DNA from: Clostridia bacterium
Lineage (GTDB): Bacteria > Bacillota > Clostridia > Christensenellales > QALW01
Assembly: GCA_017516345.1 (NCBI GenBank)
Contig: JAFXDC010000029.1
Location: 1 to 57,082 of the forward strand
Length of the DNA: 57,082 nucleotides
Direction of reading: 5' to 3'
Part shown: positions 10,219 through 18,575 of the stretch, piece by piece
Position numbering within the stretch: the stretch's first letter is position 1
Layout of the letters: each line of letters starts with the position of its first letter
Program-made: the position numbers and the translations under genes
Notes under the pieces: model-generated
Told to the model about the DNA's origin: nothing
What the model saw: the letters and a program-made list of their open reading frames with translations, nothing else
Databases searched by the model: none

Positions 10219-12171
10219 CTACTCCATAACGTCCGTATACGAATCCACTGCCGTGCCGCCGGTCACAAGCACTGAAGCACCCTTATAAACCATCGTACCT
10301 GCGGCAGGCACCTGAGCAATAACCTTGCCCTTGCCTTGAACAAGCATGTAAAGTCCAAGCTCCTTGAGCTTTTTTTCAGCCTCGACGCAATCCAGTCCAC
10401 GTAGATTGGGCACCTCAATGTTTTCTATCAGCTCATGCTCATCCTTATCGGCATTGTCGGCAGGCACCTTCATGTATTTAAGGGATTGCTCCATTATGAT
10501 CTTTACGTACGGCGCCGCTACTACGCTACCGTAATCGATGGCAACGTCCGGTTCGTCAACTACCACCAAAACCGCTATCCTGGGATCGTCAGCAGGGGCA
10601 AAACCAATAAACGAGGCTATATGCGTGTCTCTTACTATTTTTCCGTCCTTATATTTTTGTGCAGTTCCGGTCTTTCCTCCAACCTTATACCCCGGTATAT
10701 ATGCATTTTTACCGCTACCTTGGCTTACCACGGACTCAAGCAATTCTCTCACGGTCGCACTCGTTTGCTCCGAGATGACCCTTCTTACCACAACGGGCTT
10801 ATTCTCCGTGACAACCTTTCCGTCATCATCCACAAGTGCCCCAACCAAGTGCGGTTGCATAAGCTCTCCCCCGTTAATTGCGGCACTGAAGGCCGTAATA
10901 AGCTGAAGAGGGGTCACCGCTATTGCCTGACCGAAGGATATCCTGGCAAGATCCACGTTTCTGACATACTTCTGCGCAAGCATAATACCGCTTTGATCGG
11001 CGGAAAAATCCACACCCGTCTGGCTTCCTATACCGAAAGCACGAAGATATTCATACATTTTTTCGGTTCCCAGCATAAGTCCCATCTGCATAAAGGCGGT
11101 ATTACACGAATTCTGTACCGCTTGAGCAAGGGTTTGAGATCCATGCGGAACCGTGCGCCAACACTTGATCTTTTCTCCATCCACCATGTGATATCCCGGG
11201 TCATAGAAGGTAGAGGTCTTCGTCACCTTCCCCTCTTGCAATGCCGCAGCCAGAGTAAGCACCTTAAAGGTCGAGCCGGGCTCATACGCATCTAAGATCG
11301 CACCGTTTCTGGATATTGCAGACCACGCCTCCCAATCGCTCTTGGGCGGATCGTTAAGGTCGTAATCGGGAAGATTTACCATCGCAAGCACCTCGCCGGT
11401 GTTTGGCTCCATTACAATGCACGTAACCTTCTTTGCTTTTTGCTCGGTCATGCATTTGCGCATAGCGCTTTCGGCAAATTTCTGTATATTATAGTCAATT
11501 GTTAACCGAAGGTTCAATCCGTTAGTAGGATCTACATACCTCTCTTCTCCACCCGGGATCTGCGATCCCCATACGTCGGCAGATGAATATATCTTTCCCG
11601 TCAGTCCTCTTAAGTACTTGTCATACTTAAGCTCAAGGCCCTCCTTGCCCGTTCCATCAACAGCTGTGCTTCCAAGCACCTGCGCCAGCGTAGCTCCCTT
11701 TGGATAATAACGTTTCTTGTCATCCACAAGAACAACGCCCTTGGATCCAATGGCCTCCACGGCCTTTATCTCGGCATCAGACAAGTGTCTTTTTATGGTT
11801 ACCTCTGCATATTCGGTCTTACATACCTTGGCATAAACACTTTCTCTGTCAAGCCCCAAAACCGAAGAAAGGCTATCTGCAACCTGGTTTGCATTTCCCT
11901 CTTTTTTAATGACAGAAGGCTTTACAACAAGGCTTTTAGATAACCCACTTACAGCAAGTATTTCACCGTTTTTATCATATATCGATCCTCTGGATGCAGA
12001 AACCACGGTCGTAGAGGTCCATTGCCCCAACGCTTTACGTTGTAATTCCTCCGCTTCTATTATCTGCCACCTAAAAAGATTACCTATCAGTACTGCAAAG
12101 CACAGCATGAATATGGTTATAAAACAGCTGATTCTTCTTTTGTGGCTGAAACGTCGAACCTTATGGGGCAA
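10219..12171 (-). CDS. Class B penicillin-binding protein (FtsI/SpoVD type) with one PASTA domain
   Basis: This is a septal transpeptidase partner of FtsW. The protein of about 650 residues has an N-terminal membrane anchor (ISCFITIFMLCFAVLIGNLF), a dimerisation domain beginning SASRGSIYDKNGEILA and a transpeptidase domain with PGSTFK (active Ser), SCN and GGKTGTAQ. One C-terminal PASTA repeat (IEVPNLRGLDCVEAEKKL to VLVTGG) follows. The start is taken as TTG at 12171, directly after the ftsL stop and preceded by GAGAGG. An in-frame TTG at 12207 would overlap ftsL by 35 bases and lacks a clear ribosome site. Vegetative FtsI and sporulation SpoVD cannot be separated by sequence alone; the position in the division operon favours a vegetative role. 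Confidence 0.92.
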   Translation of the reverse strand: MPHKVRRFSHKRRISCFITIFMLCFAVLIGNLFRWQIIEAEELQRKALGQWTSTTVVSASRGSIYDKNGEILAVSGLSKSLVVKPSVIKKEGNANQVADSLSSVLGLDRESVYAKVCKTEYAEVTIKRHLSDAEIKAVEAIGSKGVVLVDDKKRYYPKGATLAQVLGSTAVDGTGKEGLELKYDKYLRGLTGKIYSSADVWGSQIPGGEERYVDPTNGLNLRLTIDYNIQKFAESAMRKCMTEQKAKKVTCIVMEPNTGEVLAMVNLPDYDLNDPPKSDWEAWSAISRNGAILDAYEPGSTFKVLTLAAALQEGKVTKTSTFYDPGYHMVDGEKIKCWRTVPHGSQTLAQAVQNSCNTAFMQMGLMLGTEKMYEYLRAFGIGSQTGVDFSADQSGIMLAQKYVRNVDLARISFGQAIAVTPLQLITAFSAAINGGELMQPHLVGALVDDDGKVVTENKPVVVRRVISEQTSATVRELLESVVSQGSGKNAYIPGYKVGGKTGTAQKYKDGKIVRDTHIASFIGFAPADDPRIAVLVVVDEPDVAIDYGSVVAAPYVKIIMEQSLKYMKVPADNADKDEHELIENIEVPNLRGLDCVEAEKKLKELGLYMLVQGKGKVIAQVPAAGTMVYKGASVLVTGGTAVDSYTDVME

Positions 12172-12172
12172 A

Positions 12173-12784
12173 TCAACCTCTCCTCTCCAGCGAACTGATC
12201 CAATCAAGTATACTGTCTATTATATTACCGCTGTTTGTCTGTTGTGTCAAATCGGCCTGGGGCTGCGATGCCTCTACCGAAATAACATGATAATTATCAC
12301 CGTCTACAAATACAAGGCCAAGCTCGTTTTCCGCATATTCCATATATGCTCCCATGTCTTCCTTGGCGCTAAGCTCCTGCTTTACGGTATTAAGCTCATG
12401 GGTCGCATGTGTAATACGGCTTCCCATTTCCTGTATCTGCCTATTATTCTGATATATCTCAGAGTTGCGCATAACGACCGCAAATGCCATTACCGCAATT
12501 GCCGCGACCGCAAGCATCAAAAAAGCATGCGAGCGTTTTTTCTCGGTTCGCGTCTGGCGCTGCTGCTTTTGACCCGGCTGAACCGGAGGAAGCACCCTGG
12601 GACGGCGTTGCGGAGCTCTTTCGGGCTTTTCCGGTTGCGGATAAGGAATGAACTGCGGCTGTAATGCAGCGTTGGCATCAGCGCCGTATCTTACTTCGTA
12701 ACGCACATCTTCATTTTTTCTGTTGTAATTTCTAACATTGCTTCTGTTGTTTGAATTTGTTGCGCTTGCCATAAGATTATTCAT
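12173..12784 (-). CDS. ftsL: FtsL-like septum protein
   Basis: FtsL is a bitopic protein that binds FtsB/DivIC and FtsQ and activates FtsW-FtsI. The 203 residues comprise a long cytoplasmic tail rich in Asn, Pro, Gln and Arg (1-85), one membrane segment (AFLMLAVAAIAVMAFAVVM, about 87-105) and a heptad-type coiled coil (about 108-147, EIYQNNRQIQEMGSRITHAT). A short external tail follows. FtsL sequences diverge strongly, so the call rests on topology and position between rsmH and the PBP. The first ATG (12784) is only 1 base after AGGAG; the ATG 12 bases later (12772, MASATNSNN) is about 13 bases from it, so the exact start is open. Confidence 0.8.
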   Translation of the reverse strand: MNNLMASATNSNNRSNVRNYNRKNEDVRYEVRYGADANAALQPQFIPYPQPEKPERAPQRRPRVLPPVQPGQKQQRQTRTEKKRSHAFLMLAVAAIAVMAFAVVMRNSEIYQNNRQIQEMGSRITHATHELNTVKQELSAKEDMGAYMEYAENELGLVFVDGDNYHVISVEASQPQADLTQQTNSGNIIDSILDWISSLERRG

Positions 12785-12803
12785 TCTCCTAACCGATTAT
12801 GCC

Positions 12804-13733
12804 TTAAACGCGTTGGGCACATCTTAATTTTGCACTTTTACTGCGAGAGTTGTTCTCTATTTCTTCTTTCGAGGGTAATATAAGCTTTGATACGCTCTTT
12901 AAAATCTGCACCTTGCCGCAAGTGCATATCGGCGCCTTTGGCGGACATATACAAGGCTTTTCAAGGCTTCTTATAACCTGCTTTGCCACTCTGTCCTCAA
13001 GCGAATGGAAGCTTATTACACATAATCTTCCACCCGGATTTAAGCAGTCCGAAATATCTCTGAGCGATTTTTCCAACAAGCCTATCTCGTTGTTGACCTC
13101 TATTCTTATTGCCTGAAAGGTCCTCTTTGCAGGATGCGAGCCATTCTGTCTGGCTCTTATCGGTATCGCCTTCTTTATTATGCTGACCAGCTCTCCCGTG
13201 GTCTCCACGGTCTTTCGCTCACGCTCCTGAATAATGAATTGAGCTATTCGGGACGCCCACTGTTCTTCGCCATAATCGTAGATAATTCTGCAAAGCTCTT
13301 TTTGCGAATACTCATTAACCACATGATGTGCACTTAAATACTGTGTAGTATCCATTCTCATATCAAGCGGAGCATCCTGCATGTAGCTGAAGCCGCGCTC
13401 AGGATTGTCAAGTTGATACGAGCTAACACCCAAATCAAGCATACATCCATCTATGCCGTCTATCGAAAGCTCGGAAAGCACTTTTTTTATTTCCGAATAA
13501 TTTGAGTGCACAAGAGTAACGCGATCCTCATAGCCTTTAAGGCGTTCTTTTGCAGCGGCAAGCGCCTCGGTGTCACGGTCTATACCTATCAATCTTACGC
13601 TTTTGTTTCTCTTGAGAAGCTCCAGGCTATGCCCTGCTCCCCCAAGCGTACAATCAACGTATATACCGCCATCCCTTATGTTCAACATATCGATCGTTTC
13701 ATTAAGCAATACCGAAGTGTGTTTGAAATCCAT
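12804..13733 (-). CDS. rsmH: 16S rRNA (cytosine(1402)-N(4))-methyltransferase RsmH
   Basis: RsmH methylates N4 of C1402 in the 16S rRNA decoding centre using S-adenosylmethionine. The 309-residue protein begins MDFKHTSVLLNETIDML, typical of the family. It has the SAM motif VDCTLGGAGHS, GIDRDTEAL, LDLGVSSYQLD and the C-terminal VISFHSLEDRVAK. It lies 5 bp after mraZ, the standard position at the head of the division cluster. GAGGA lies about 9 bases before the ATG, inside the end of mraZ. Confidence 0.97.
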   Translation of the reverse strand: MDFKHTSVLLNETIDMLNIRDGGIYVDCTLGGAGHSLELLKRNKSVRLIGIDRDTEALAAAKERLKGYEDRVTLVHSNYSEIKKVLSELSIDGIDGCMLDLGVSSYQLDNPERGFSYMQDAPLDMRMDTTQYLSAHHVVNEYSQKELCRIIYDYGEEQWASRIAQFIIQERERKTVETTGELVSIIKKAIPIRARQNGSHPAKRTFQAIRIEVNNEIGLLEKSLRDISDCLNPGGRLCVISFHSLEDRVAKQVIRSLEKPCICPPKAPICTCGKVQILKSVSKLILPSKEEIENNSRSKSAKLRCAQRV

Positions 13734-13738
13734 ATATT

Positions 13739-14182
13739 TTAATCCTCTTTGCCGGAAACCTTAGCCTGCAGCTCCCTTCTGGCCTCAGCGGAAGAATAGT
13801 CTCTTTCGCTCCAGGTTTCACTGTCCCAAATTTCAAAATAATCAAAATTTCCTATTACAACGAGTTCTTTTGTTAAATTTGCATATTTTCTTTGACGTAT
13901 GGGCAACAGAACTCGACCCGCGGCATCAAAATCACCTTCTACCGCATTTGCAAATAAGCTTCTGCGGAAATTGATGACGTCCATATCCAAGGTGCCAAGC
14001 TTGGTTACGTCTCCGGTGAGCACTTGCCACGTTTCTTCAGGATAAACGCAAAGACAGGAATCGGTTCCCTGGGAAACAATAAAGCTATCTCCGAGCAACG
14101 CTCTGAATTTAGCGGGCAAACGCACGCGGCCCTTGTCGTCTATCGTGGCATCATACGTTCCAAGAAACCCCTTTTGCAGCAA
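13739..14182 (-). CDS. mraZ: Division-cluster transcriptional regulator MraZ
   Basis: MraZ is an AbrB-like DNA-binding ring protein that controls its own operon. The 147 residues contain two SpoVT/AbrB half-domains, each with a DxxxR signature (DDKGR near residue 17, DAAGR near 87). Translation starts at TTG (14180-14182), 6 bases after GGAGGTGA; no ATG is available at this position. It is the first gene of the operon. The promoter and repeated AAGTGG boxes just upstream fit autoregulation. Confidence 0.95.
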   Translation of the reverse strand: MLQKGFLGTYDATIDDKGRVRLPAKFRALLGDSFIVSQGTDSCLCVYPEETWQVLTGDVTKLGTLDMDVINFRRSLFANAVEGDFDAAGRVLLPIRQRKYANLTKELVVIGNFDYFEIWDSETWSERDYSSAEARRELQAKVSGKED

Positions 14183-14214
14183 GACTACTCACCTCCAATC
14201 TACTTTATGACACT

Positions 14215-14243
14215 ATTCTACCACACTTAATGCCCACTTGCAA
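14215..14243 (-). promoter_or_regulatory. Sigma-A promoter of the mraZ-ftsZ operon
   Basis: On the minus strand TTGCAA (14238-14243) is separated by exactly 17 bases from TAGAAT (14215-14220). Transcription would start near 14208, about 26 bases before the mraZ TTG. Two of the AAGTGG-type boxes fall in the spacer and a third touches the -35, so a bound MraZ would block polymerase. Confidence 0.8.
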
Positions 14244-14301
14244 CCACTTTTTTAAAAAAATATACGTTTTTTTATAAATTTTGCCCACTTTTTTACCACT
14301 T
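14221..14301 (-). repeat. MraZ-type operator repeats upstream of mraZ
   Basis: Five copies of an AAGTGG-like box are all in the same orientation on the minus strand. One group reads AAGTGG (14244-14249), AAGTGGG (14233-14239) and AAGTGTGG (14221-14228), at steps of 10 and 11 bases. A second group, AAGTGG at 14296-14301 and AAGTGGG at 14284-14290, is 11 bases apart. One-helical-turn spaced TGGG/AAAGTGK repeats ahead of mraZ are the known target of MraZ in other bacteria; binding here is inferred. Confidence 0.75.
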
Positions 14302-14360
14302 ATTTTTATTTTTGACCATTTGCACCCACATTTCAGCGTTTTTAATAAAAAATAAAAAAA

Positions 14361-14393
14361 CAGAGCGCTCCCCCATTGGGCTTGCGATCTCTG
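14361..14393 (-). terminator. Probable terminator after the small lipoprotein gene
   Basis: CAGAG/CTCTG, CGC/GCG and CCC/GGG stem segments are arranged around a short loop and flanked by A-runs and T-runs on both sides (AAAAAAA before, TTTTTAT after). It could act for either strand. It lies between mraZ's upstream region and the lipoprotein gene. Confidence 0.55.
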
Positions 14394-14485
14394 TTTTTAT
14401 TTGATCGGTACGTTTGACTGTGGCAACGTGACCAATCATCAAATTCCCGCCACGTTCAACGTCACTTAACGACAGAAGTTGACCG

Positions 14486-14737
14486 TTATCTTGCTCGCGC
14501 CTGATCGGTAGTGTCTGCAGTTGCAGTACCCGTGGAAGCACCGGCACTTCCCTCAGGAATGATGTCCGATGTATTTTCCACCGTAGGGATCAGCGAGGGC
14601 ATACTGCTTGGCGCATTTGATGGTGACGGCGTAATTGTTGCCATGGGCACGGTAGGAACGTCCTTGACCATATCACAGGCAACAAACAGTATCATTATCA
14701 GAATACACATGGATAAAACAATGGTTACTTTTTTCAT
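14486..14737 (-). CDS. Small putative lipoprotein, unknown function
   Basis: The 83-residue protein has a lipoprotein signal: basic start MKKVTIVL, a hydrophobic core and the lipobox LFVAC, with the lipid-bearing Cys at residue 21. The rest is a low-complexity Pro/Ser/Thr/Ala tail without a recognisable domain. AAGGAAATGA upstream of the ATG and a terminator-like hairpin downstream support a real gene. It is divergent from tyrS and separate from the division operon. I do not recognise a family; it may be a surface-anchored linker peptide or a degenerate remnant. Confidence 0.65.
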   Translation of the reverse strand: MKKVTIVLSMCILIMILFVACDMVKDVPTVPMATITPSPSNAPSSMPSLIPTVENTSDIIPEGSAGASTGTATADTTDQARAR

Positions 14738-14873
14738 AATTCATTTCCTTTCTTTGTTACGGTATTAATATTTCCACCTAACAAAATAATTATACATTTT
14801 TATTAAAAGCCGTCTTGAATTAAAAAAACATCACTATTTAATTCCTTATTTTATATTAAAATTAAAAAATCTG

Positions 14874-14901
14874 TTGCCAAAATACTTTAATGTAGTATAA
14901 T
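14874..14901 (+). promoter_or_regulatory. Promoter of tyrS-yigZ-ilvE
   Basis: TTGCCA (14874-14879), a 16-base spacer and TATAAT (14896-14901). The leader to the tyrS ATG is only about 65 bases and contains no T-box-like specifier or antiterminator structure that I can see. Confidence 0.75.
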
Positions 14902-14972
14902 AATATAATAAGTTTTTGACAGCTCACATGTATATTCAAAAAAACATTTTACTCCAGAAAGGAAATACTATT

Positions 14973-16193
14973 ATGTCAAACGTAATGGACACCCTCAGAG
15001 AAAGAGGATATATCAAGCAAGCAGTATACGAGGATGATCTGTACGAGCTTCTCGGAAAAGAAAGTGTAACCTTTTATGCCGGATTTGACCCGACCGCAGA
15101 CAGTCTGCACGTAGGTCACTTCCTACTTGTTATGGCTATGGCTCATATGCAGCGTGCAGGTCATAAAGCGATCGTACTTATCGGCGGAGGTACCGCGGCC
15201 ATCGGCGACCCCAGTGGCAGATCCGATATGCGTCAGATGATGACCCGCGAGACCATTGATCACAACGTAGCATGCTTTAAAAAACAACTCAGCCGTTTTA
15301 TCGACTTTGATGAGGACAAAGCCATAATAGTTAATAATGCAGATTGGTTACTGAATATAAACTATATCGAATTCCTTCGCGATATCGGCGTTCACTTCTC
15401 GGTAAACAAAATGCTTAGTGCCGAGTGCTTTAAGACCCGCATGGAAAAGGGTCTCTCCTTCCTCGAATTTAACTACATGCTCATGCAGAGCTACGACTTC
15501 CTCTGCTTGAATCAGAAATACGGCTGCATGCTCCAGATAGGCGGAGACGACCAGTGGTCCAATATGCTTGGCGGTGCAGACCTCATTCGCAGAAAGGAAA
15601 GAAAGGACGCCTTTGCTCTCACCTTTACCCTTCTTACCAATAGCGAGGGTAAAAAGATGGGCAAGACTCAGTCGGGCGCAGTATGGCTTGATCCCAACAA
15701 GACCTCGCCCTATGAGTTTTATCAATACTGGCGTAACGTTAACGATGCTGATGTTGAAAAGTGCCTGAAGCTGCTCACCTTCCTTCCTCTTGATGAGATC
15801 ACCGAGCTTTGCGCCTACAAGGATGAACGAATTAATGCCGCTAAGCGCCGTCTTGCTTATGAGGTTACCGCCATCGTTCACGGCAACGAGGAGGCCGATA
15901 AGGCTCAGGCAGCAGCAGAAGCAGTATTCGGAAGCGGTTCAATAGATCAAATGCCTACAAAGAACATCTCCATGGCAGAGCTTGACAATATCCGCATCAC
16001 CGACCTCCTCTTCGTTGCGGGCATCACCAAGAGCAAGGGCGAGGGCAGACGTCTTATTGAGGGTGGCGGAATATCGGTAAATGATCGCAAGATCACAAGC
16101 GTTGACGACGTTCTTTCGCATGATGACATAACAGAGGGCTACCTCATTCTTCACAAAGGCAAAAAGACCCACCTTCGTATTATTGCCGAATAA
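14973..16193 (+). CDS. tyrS: Tyrosyl-tRNA synthetase
   Basis: TyrS charges tRNA-Tyr with tyrosine in the cytoplasm. The 406-residue class I synthetase has the HIGH-type motif HVGH (residues 46-49), the tyrosine pocket stretch [18 protein letters not shown] and the KMSKS-type loop KKMGKT. A C-terminal S4 RNA-binding domain ([26 protein letters not shown] onward in outline) follows. The start at 14973 is chosen because AGAAAGGAAA lies upstream; an open frame extends 57 bases further 5' without a ribosome site. The stop overlaps the start of yigZ by one base (TAATG). Confidence 0.97.
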   Translation: MSNVMDTLRERGYIKQAVYEDDLYELLGKESVTFYAGFDPTADSLHVGHFLLVMAMAHMQRAGHKAIVLIGGGTAAIGDPSGRSDMRQMMTRETIDHNVACFKKQLSRFIDFDEDKAIIVNNADWLLNINYIEFLRDIGVHFSVNKMLSAECFKTRMEKGLSFLEFNYMLMQSYDFLCLNQKYGCMLQIGGDDQWSNMLGGADLIRRKERKDAFALTFTLLTNSEGKKMGKTQSGAVWLDPNKTSPYEFYQYWRNVNDADVEKCLKLLTFLPLDEITELCAYKDERINAAKRRLAYEVTAIVHGNEEADKAQAAAEAVFGSGSIDQMPTKNISMAELDNIRITDLLFVAGITKSKGEGRRLIEGGGISVNDRKITSVDDVLSHDDITEGYLILHKGKKTHLRIIAE

Positions 16194-16834
16194 TGAAGCC
16201 TTATCTTACCATATTAAAAAAAGCGGAATATGAATATATAATCAATAAATCCCGTTTTATTTCGGTAACTGCTCACGTTTCATCAAAGGAGGAGGCCGAA
16301 GGGATACTTGCTGAAGAAAGGCTCCGTTTCCCCGATGCCACCCACCACTGTTGGGCGTATATACTTGATCAAAGCGGAACGGGAACGAAGTTTTCCGACG
16401 ACGGAGAGCCGTCAGGCACCGCAGGCATGCCCATACTTGAGGTCATGCGTAAGCAAGGATTGTCTTACTGCATAACGGTGGTGACCAGATACTTCGGCGG
16501 TATCCTCCTTGGCGCAGGCGGCTTGGTCCGCGCATATACCAACAGCACAGTCGGAAGTGTAAAAAACGCAGGAATCGCCAAAATGGAGCCGTGCGAGGTA
16601 TATGATATATGTATTCCGTACACCTTTTACGACAAGACACAGCGAGCACTGTCCGCAAACAAGAGTATTATGATCTTTAATACCGAGTTTGCCTCCGACG
16701 TGAGGATAAAGTGCTGTAACCGCATAGACGATACTCAGAGGATAAGATCGGAGATCTTCGATTTATGCAACGGAAATGCTACCTTTACAGAGCCTGAACA
16801 GAAAAGCTGTTTATGGCCTGAGGATATTAATTAA
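16193..16834 (+). CDS. YigZ/IMPACT family protein
   Basis: The 213-residue protein has the UPF0029/IMPACT N-terminal domain: INKSRFIS, HHCWAYIL, SDDGEPSGTAGMPIL and TRYFGGILLGAGGLVRAY. A smaller C-terminal domain with an EF-G-IV-like fold (from about residue 135) follows. Family members bind nucleic acids or ribosomes and their bacterial function is poorly defined. Its start overlaps the tyrS stop (TAATG), so it is probably translationally coupled. Family certain, function unknown. Confidence 0.9.
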   Translation: MKPYLTILKKAEYEYIINKSRFISVTAHVSSKEEAEGILAEERLRFPDATHHCWAYILDQSGTGTKFSDDGEPSGTAGMPILEVMRKQGLSYCITVVTRYFGGILLGAGGLVRAYTNSTVGSVKNAGIAKMEPCEVYDICIPYTFYDKTQRALSANKSIMIFNTEFASDVRIKCCNRIDDTQRIRSEIFDLCNGNATFTEPEQKSCLWPEDIN

Positions 16835-16856
16835 GATTACGAAAGGACGATATATT

Positions 16857-17918
16857 ATGTTAATTCAAAAAACTACGACACCCAAAGCAAAGCCCGTTGA
16901 CGAGAGCGCACTTACTTTTGGCAAGGTTTTCACCGATCATATGCTTATGATCAATTACACTGAAGGTAAGGGTTGGCACGATGAGCGTATAGTGCCCTAT
17001 CAGAATCTCGATATGGATCCCGCTTGCATGGTCCTTCATTACGGGCAGGCCATCTTTGAGGGTATGAAGGCGTACAAGACCGCCGACGGAAGAGTGCAAA
17101 TGTTCCGTCCGCAGGACAACATCAACCGTATGAACAAATCCGGCGAGCGTCTTTGTATTCCCGCTCTTCCCGTAGATAAGGTTGTAGATTGCATCAAGCA
17201 GCTCGTAGAGGTCGAGAAGGATTGGATCCCCACCGCACCCAACACCTCACTTTACATACGTCCCACCATCATCGCTACCGACGTAGCTCTTGGTGTACAT
17301 GCATCCAAGACCTATTTGTTCTATGTTATCCTCTCCCCCGTCGGACCTTATTATAAGGAGGGTCTTAACCCCGTTAAAATCTTTGTTGAGGATGAATACG
17401 TTCGCGCAGTACGAGGCGGAACAGGCTTTACTAAGTGTGCCGGCAACTACGCCGCCTCCCTTATCGGCTCCGAGCGTGCCGCTAAGTTCGGTTATTCGCA
17501 GGTGCTTTGGCTCGACGGTGTGGAGCGCAAGTACGTCGAAGAGGTCGGCGCAATGAATATGTTCTTCGTTATTGATAACGTTCTTGTAACACCTCCGCTT
17601 GAGGGTAGCATTCTTGGCGGTATCACCCGTGATTCGGTTATTAAGTATGCACGCCACAAGGGCCTTGAGGTTCAGGAGCGCAAGATCGCCATTGACGAGG
17701 TCATGGACGCCGCAAGAAGCGGACACCTCAACGAGGCCTTCGGCTCGGGTACCGCAGCCGTTATCTCGCCCGTTGGAATGCTCCGTATGGACGACGAGGA
17801 GGTCGTTATTAACAATAACGAGATCGGCCCCATCGCTCAAATGCTTTATGATGAAATCACCGGTATTCAATACGGACGCCTTTCCGATCCCTTTGGCTGG
17901 GTAGTAGAGGTTAAATAA
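16857..17918 (+). CDS. ilvE: Branched-chain amino acid aminotransferase
   Basis: IlvE interconverts Leu, Ile and Val with their 2-oxo acids using PLP and glutamate/2-oxoglutarate. The 353-residue fold-type IV aminotransferase shows LHYGQAIFEGMKAYKT, the PLP lysine in GFTKCAGNYAASL, and EVGAMNMFFV, GGITRDSV and GSGTAAVISPV. The ATG at 16857 has GAAAGGA upstream; upstream in-frame codons overlap the end of yigZ and are not needed. It is the last gene of the tyrS-yigZ-ilvE unit, closed by a strong terminator. Confidence 0.96.
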   Translation: MLIQKTTTPKAKPVDESALTFGKVFTDHMLMINYTEGKGWHDERIVPYQNLDMDPACMVLHYGQAIFEGMKAYKTADGRVQMFRPQDNINRMNKSGERLCIPALPVDKVVDCIKQLVEVEKDWIPTAPNTSLYIRPTIIATDVALGVHASKTYLFYVILSPVGPYYKEGLNPVKIFVEDEYVRAVRGGTGFTKCAGNYAASLIGSERAAKFGYSQVLWLDGVERKYVEEVGAMNMFFVIDNVLVTPPLEGSILGGITRDSVIKYARHKGLEVQERKIAIDEVMDAARSGHLNEAFGSGTAAVISPVGMLRMDDEEVVINNNEIGPIAQMLYDEITGIQYGRLSDPFGWVVEVK

Positions 17919-17933
17919 TTATCCAAATACTAA

Positions 17934-17963
17934 AAGACCTTCAACCGTTTGGTTGAAGGTCTT
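17934..17963. terminator. Terminator between ilvE and engB
   Basis: A perfect 13-bp stem, AAGACCTTCAACC with its complement, has a GTTT loop followed by ATTTTAT on the plus strand. It lies between two convergent genes and ends 4 bases before the engB stop. Confidence 0.85.
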
Positions 17964-17966
17964 ATT

Positions 17967-18575
17967 TTATTCTTCCTCACCCTGAAACATATCCTTGGCA
18001 AGTATTTCGTCAAGCTTTTCAAGCACTCGCTCCTTGCCCAGCCTCGTGGTGGAGGATACAGGGTATATCTCGCTTGCAATTATTCCCACCTCGCGCGAAA
18101 GCTCCATCGTGCGCTTGTTGATCTGAGCTCGGGACAGCTTGTCCGCCTTCGTGGCTATTATGCTGTAAGGAACACGGTAAAAGTTGAGCCAATTAAGCAT
18201 GGTCTTATCTTCCTGTGTTGGCGAATGACGAATATCAAGCAACAAAAACACGTGACGAAGTCCTCCGCTCTGATTAAGATAATCCTCTATCAATCTTGAA
18301 AAACGCATTTTTTCCTGATCGCTAACCTTTGCATATCCGTATCCCGGCAGATCCATAAGTGTAAAATCCTCATTGATAAGAAACACGTTTATCATTCGAG
18401 TCTTTCCGGGGGTCTGCCCCACCTTTGCAAGCTTGCCGATATTGGTCAGCATATTTATAAAGCTGCTTTTACCGACGTTTGATTTCCCCGCAACGGCTAT
18501 TTCGGGAAGCTCAAGGGGTTTATACTGCTCGTGCAGAGCAAAGCCATACATGTATTGCGCCTTTTTAATTATCAC
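17967..18575 (-). CDS. engB: Ribosome-assembly GTPase EngB/YsxC
   Basis: EngB is an essential TRAFAC GTPase that aids late 50S assembly. The 202-residue protein has G1 GKSNVGKSSF, G3 DLPGYGYA and G4 ATKADKLS, in the family's normal order and length. It begins with GTG, overlapping the lon stop (GTGA), with AAGGAG 8 bases upstream inside the end of lon. The lon-engB arrangement is conserved in Bacillus and many Clostridia. Confidence 0.95.
   Translation of the reverse strand: MIIKKAQYMYGFALHEQYKPLELPEIAVAGKSNVGKSSFINMLTNIGKLAKVGQTPGKTRMINVFLINEDFTLMDLPGYGYAKVSDQEKMRFSRLIEDYLNQSGGLRHVFLLLDIRHSPTQEDKTMLNWLNFYRVPYSIIATKADKLSRAQINKRTMELSREVGIIASEIYPVSSTTRLGKERVLEKLDEILAKDMFQGEEE

Noticed and set aside
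14293..14547. An 84-codon minus-strand frame downstream of the small lipoprotein
   Set aside because: It crosses a terminator hairpin and the MraZ box region, has no ribosome site and no recognisable sequence.
14902..14972. T-box leader for tyrS
   Set aside because: The leader is only about 65 bases with no specifier stem or T-box sequence.
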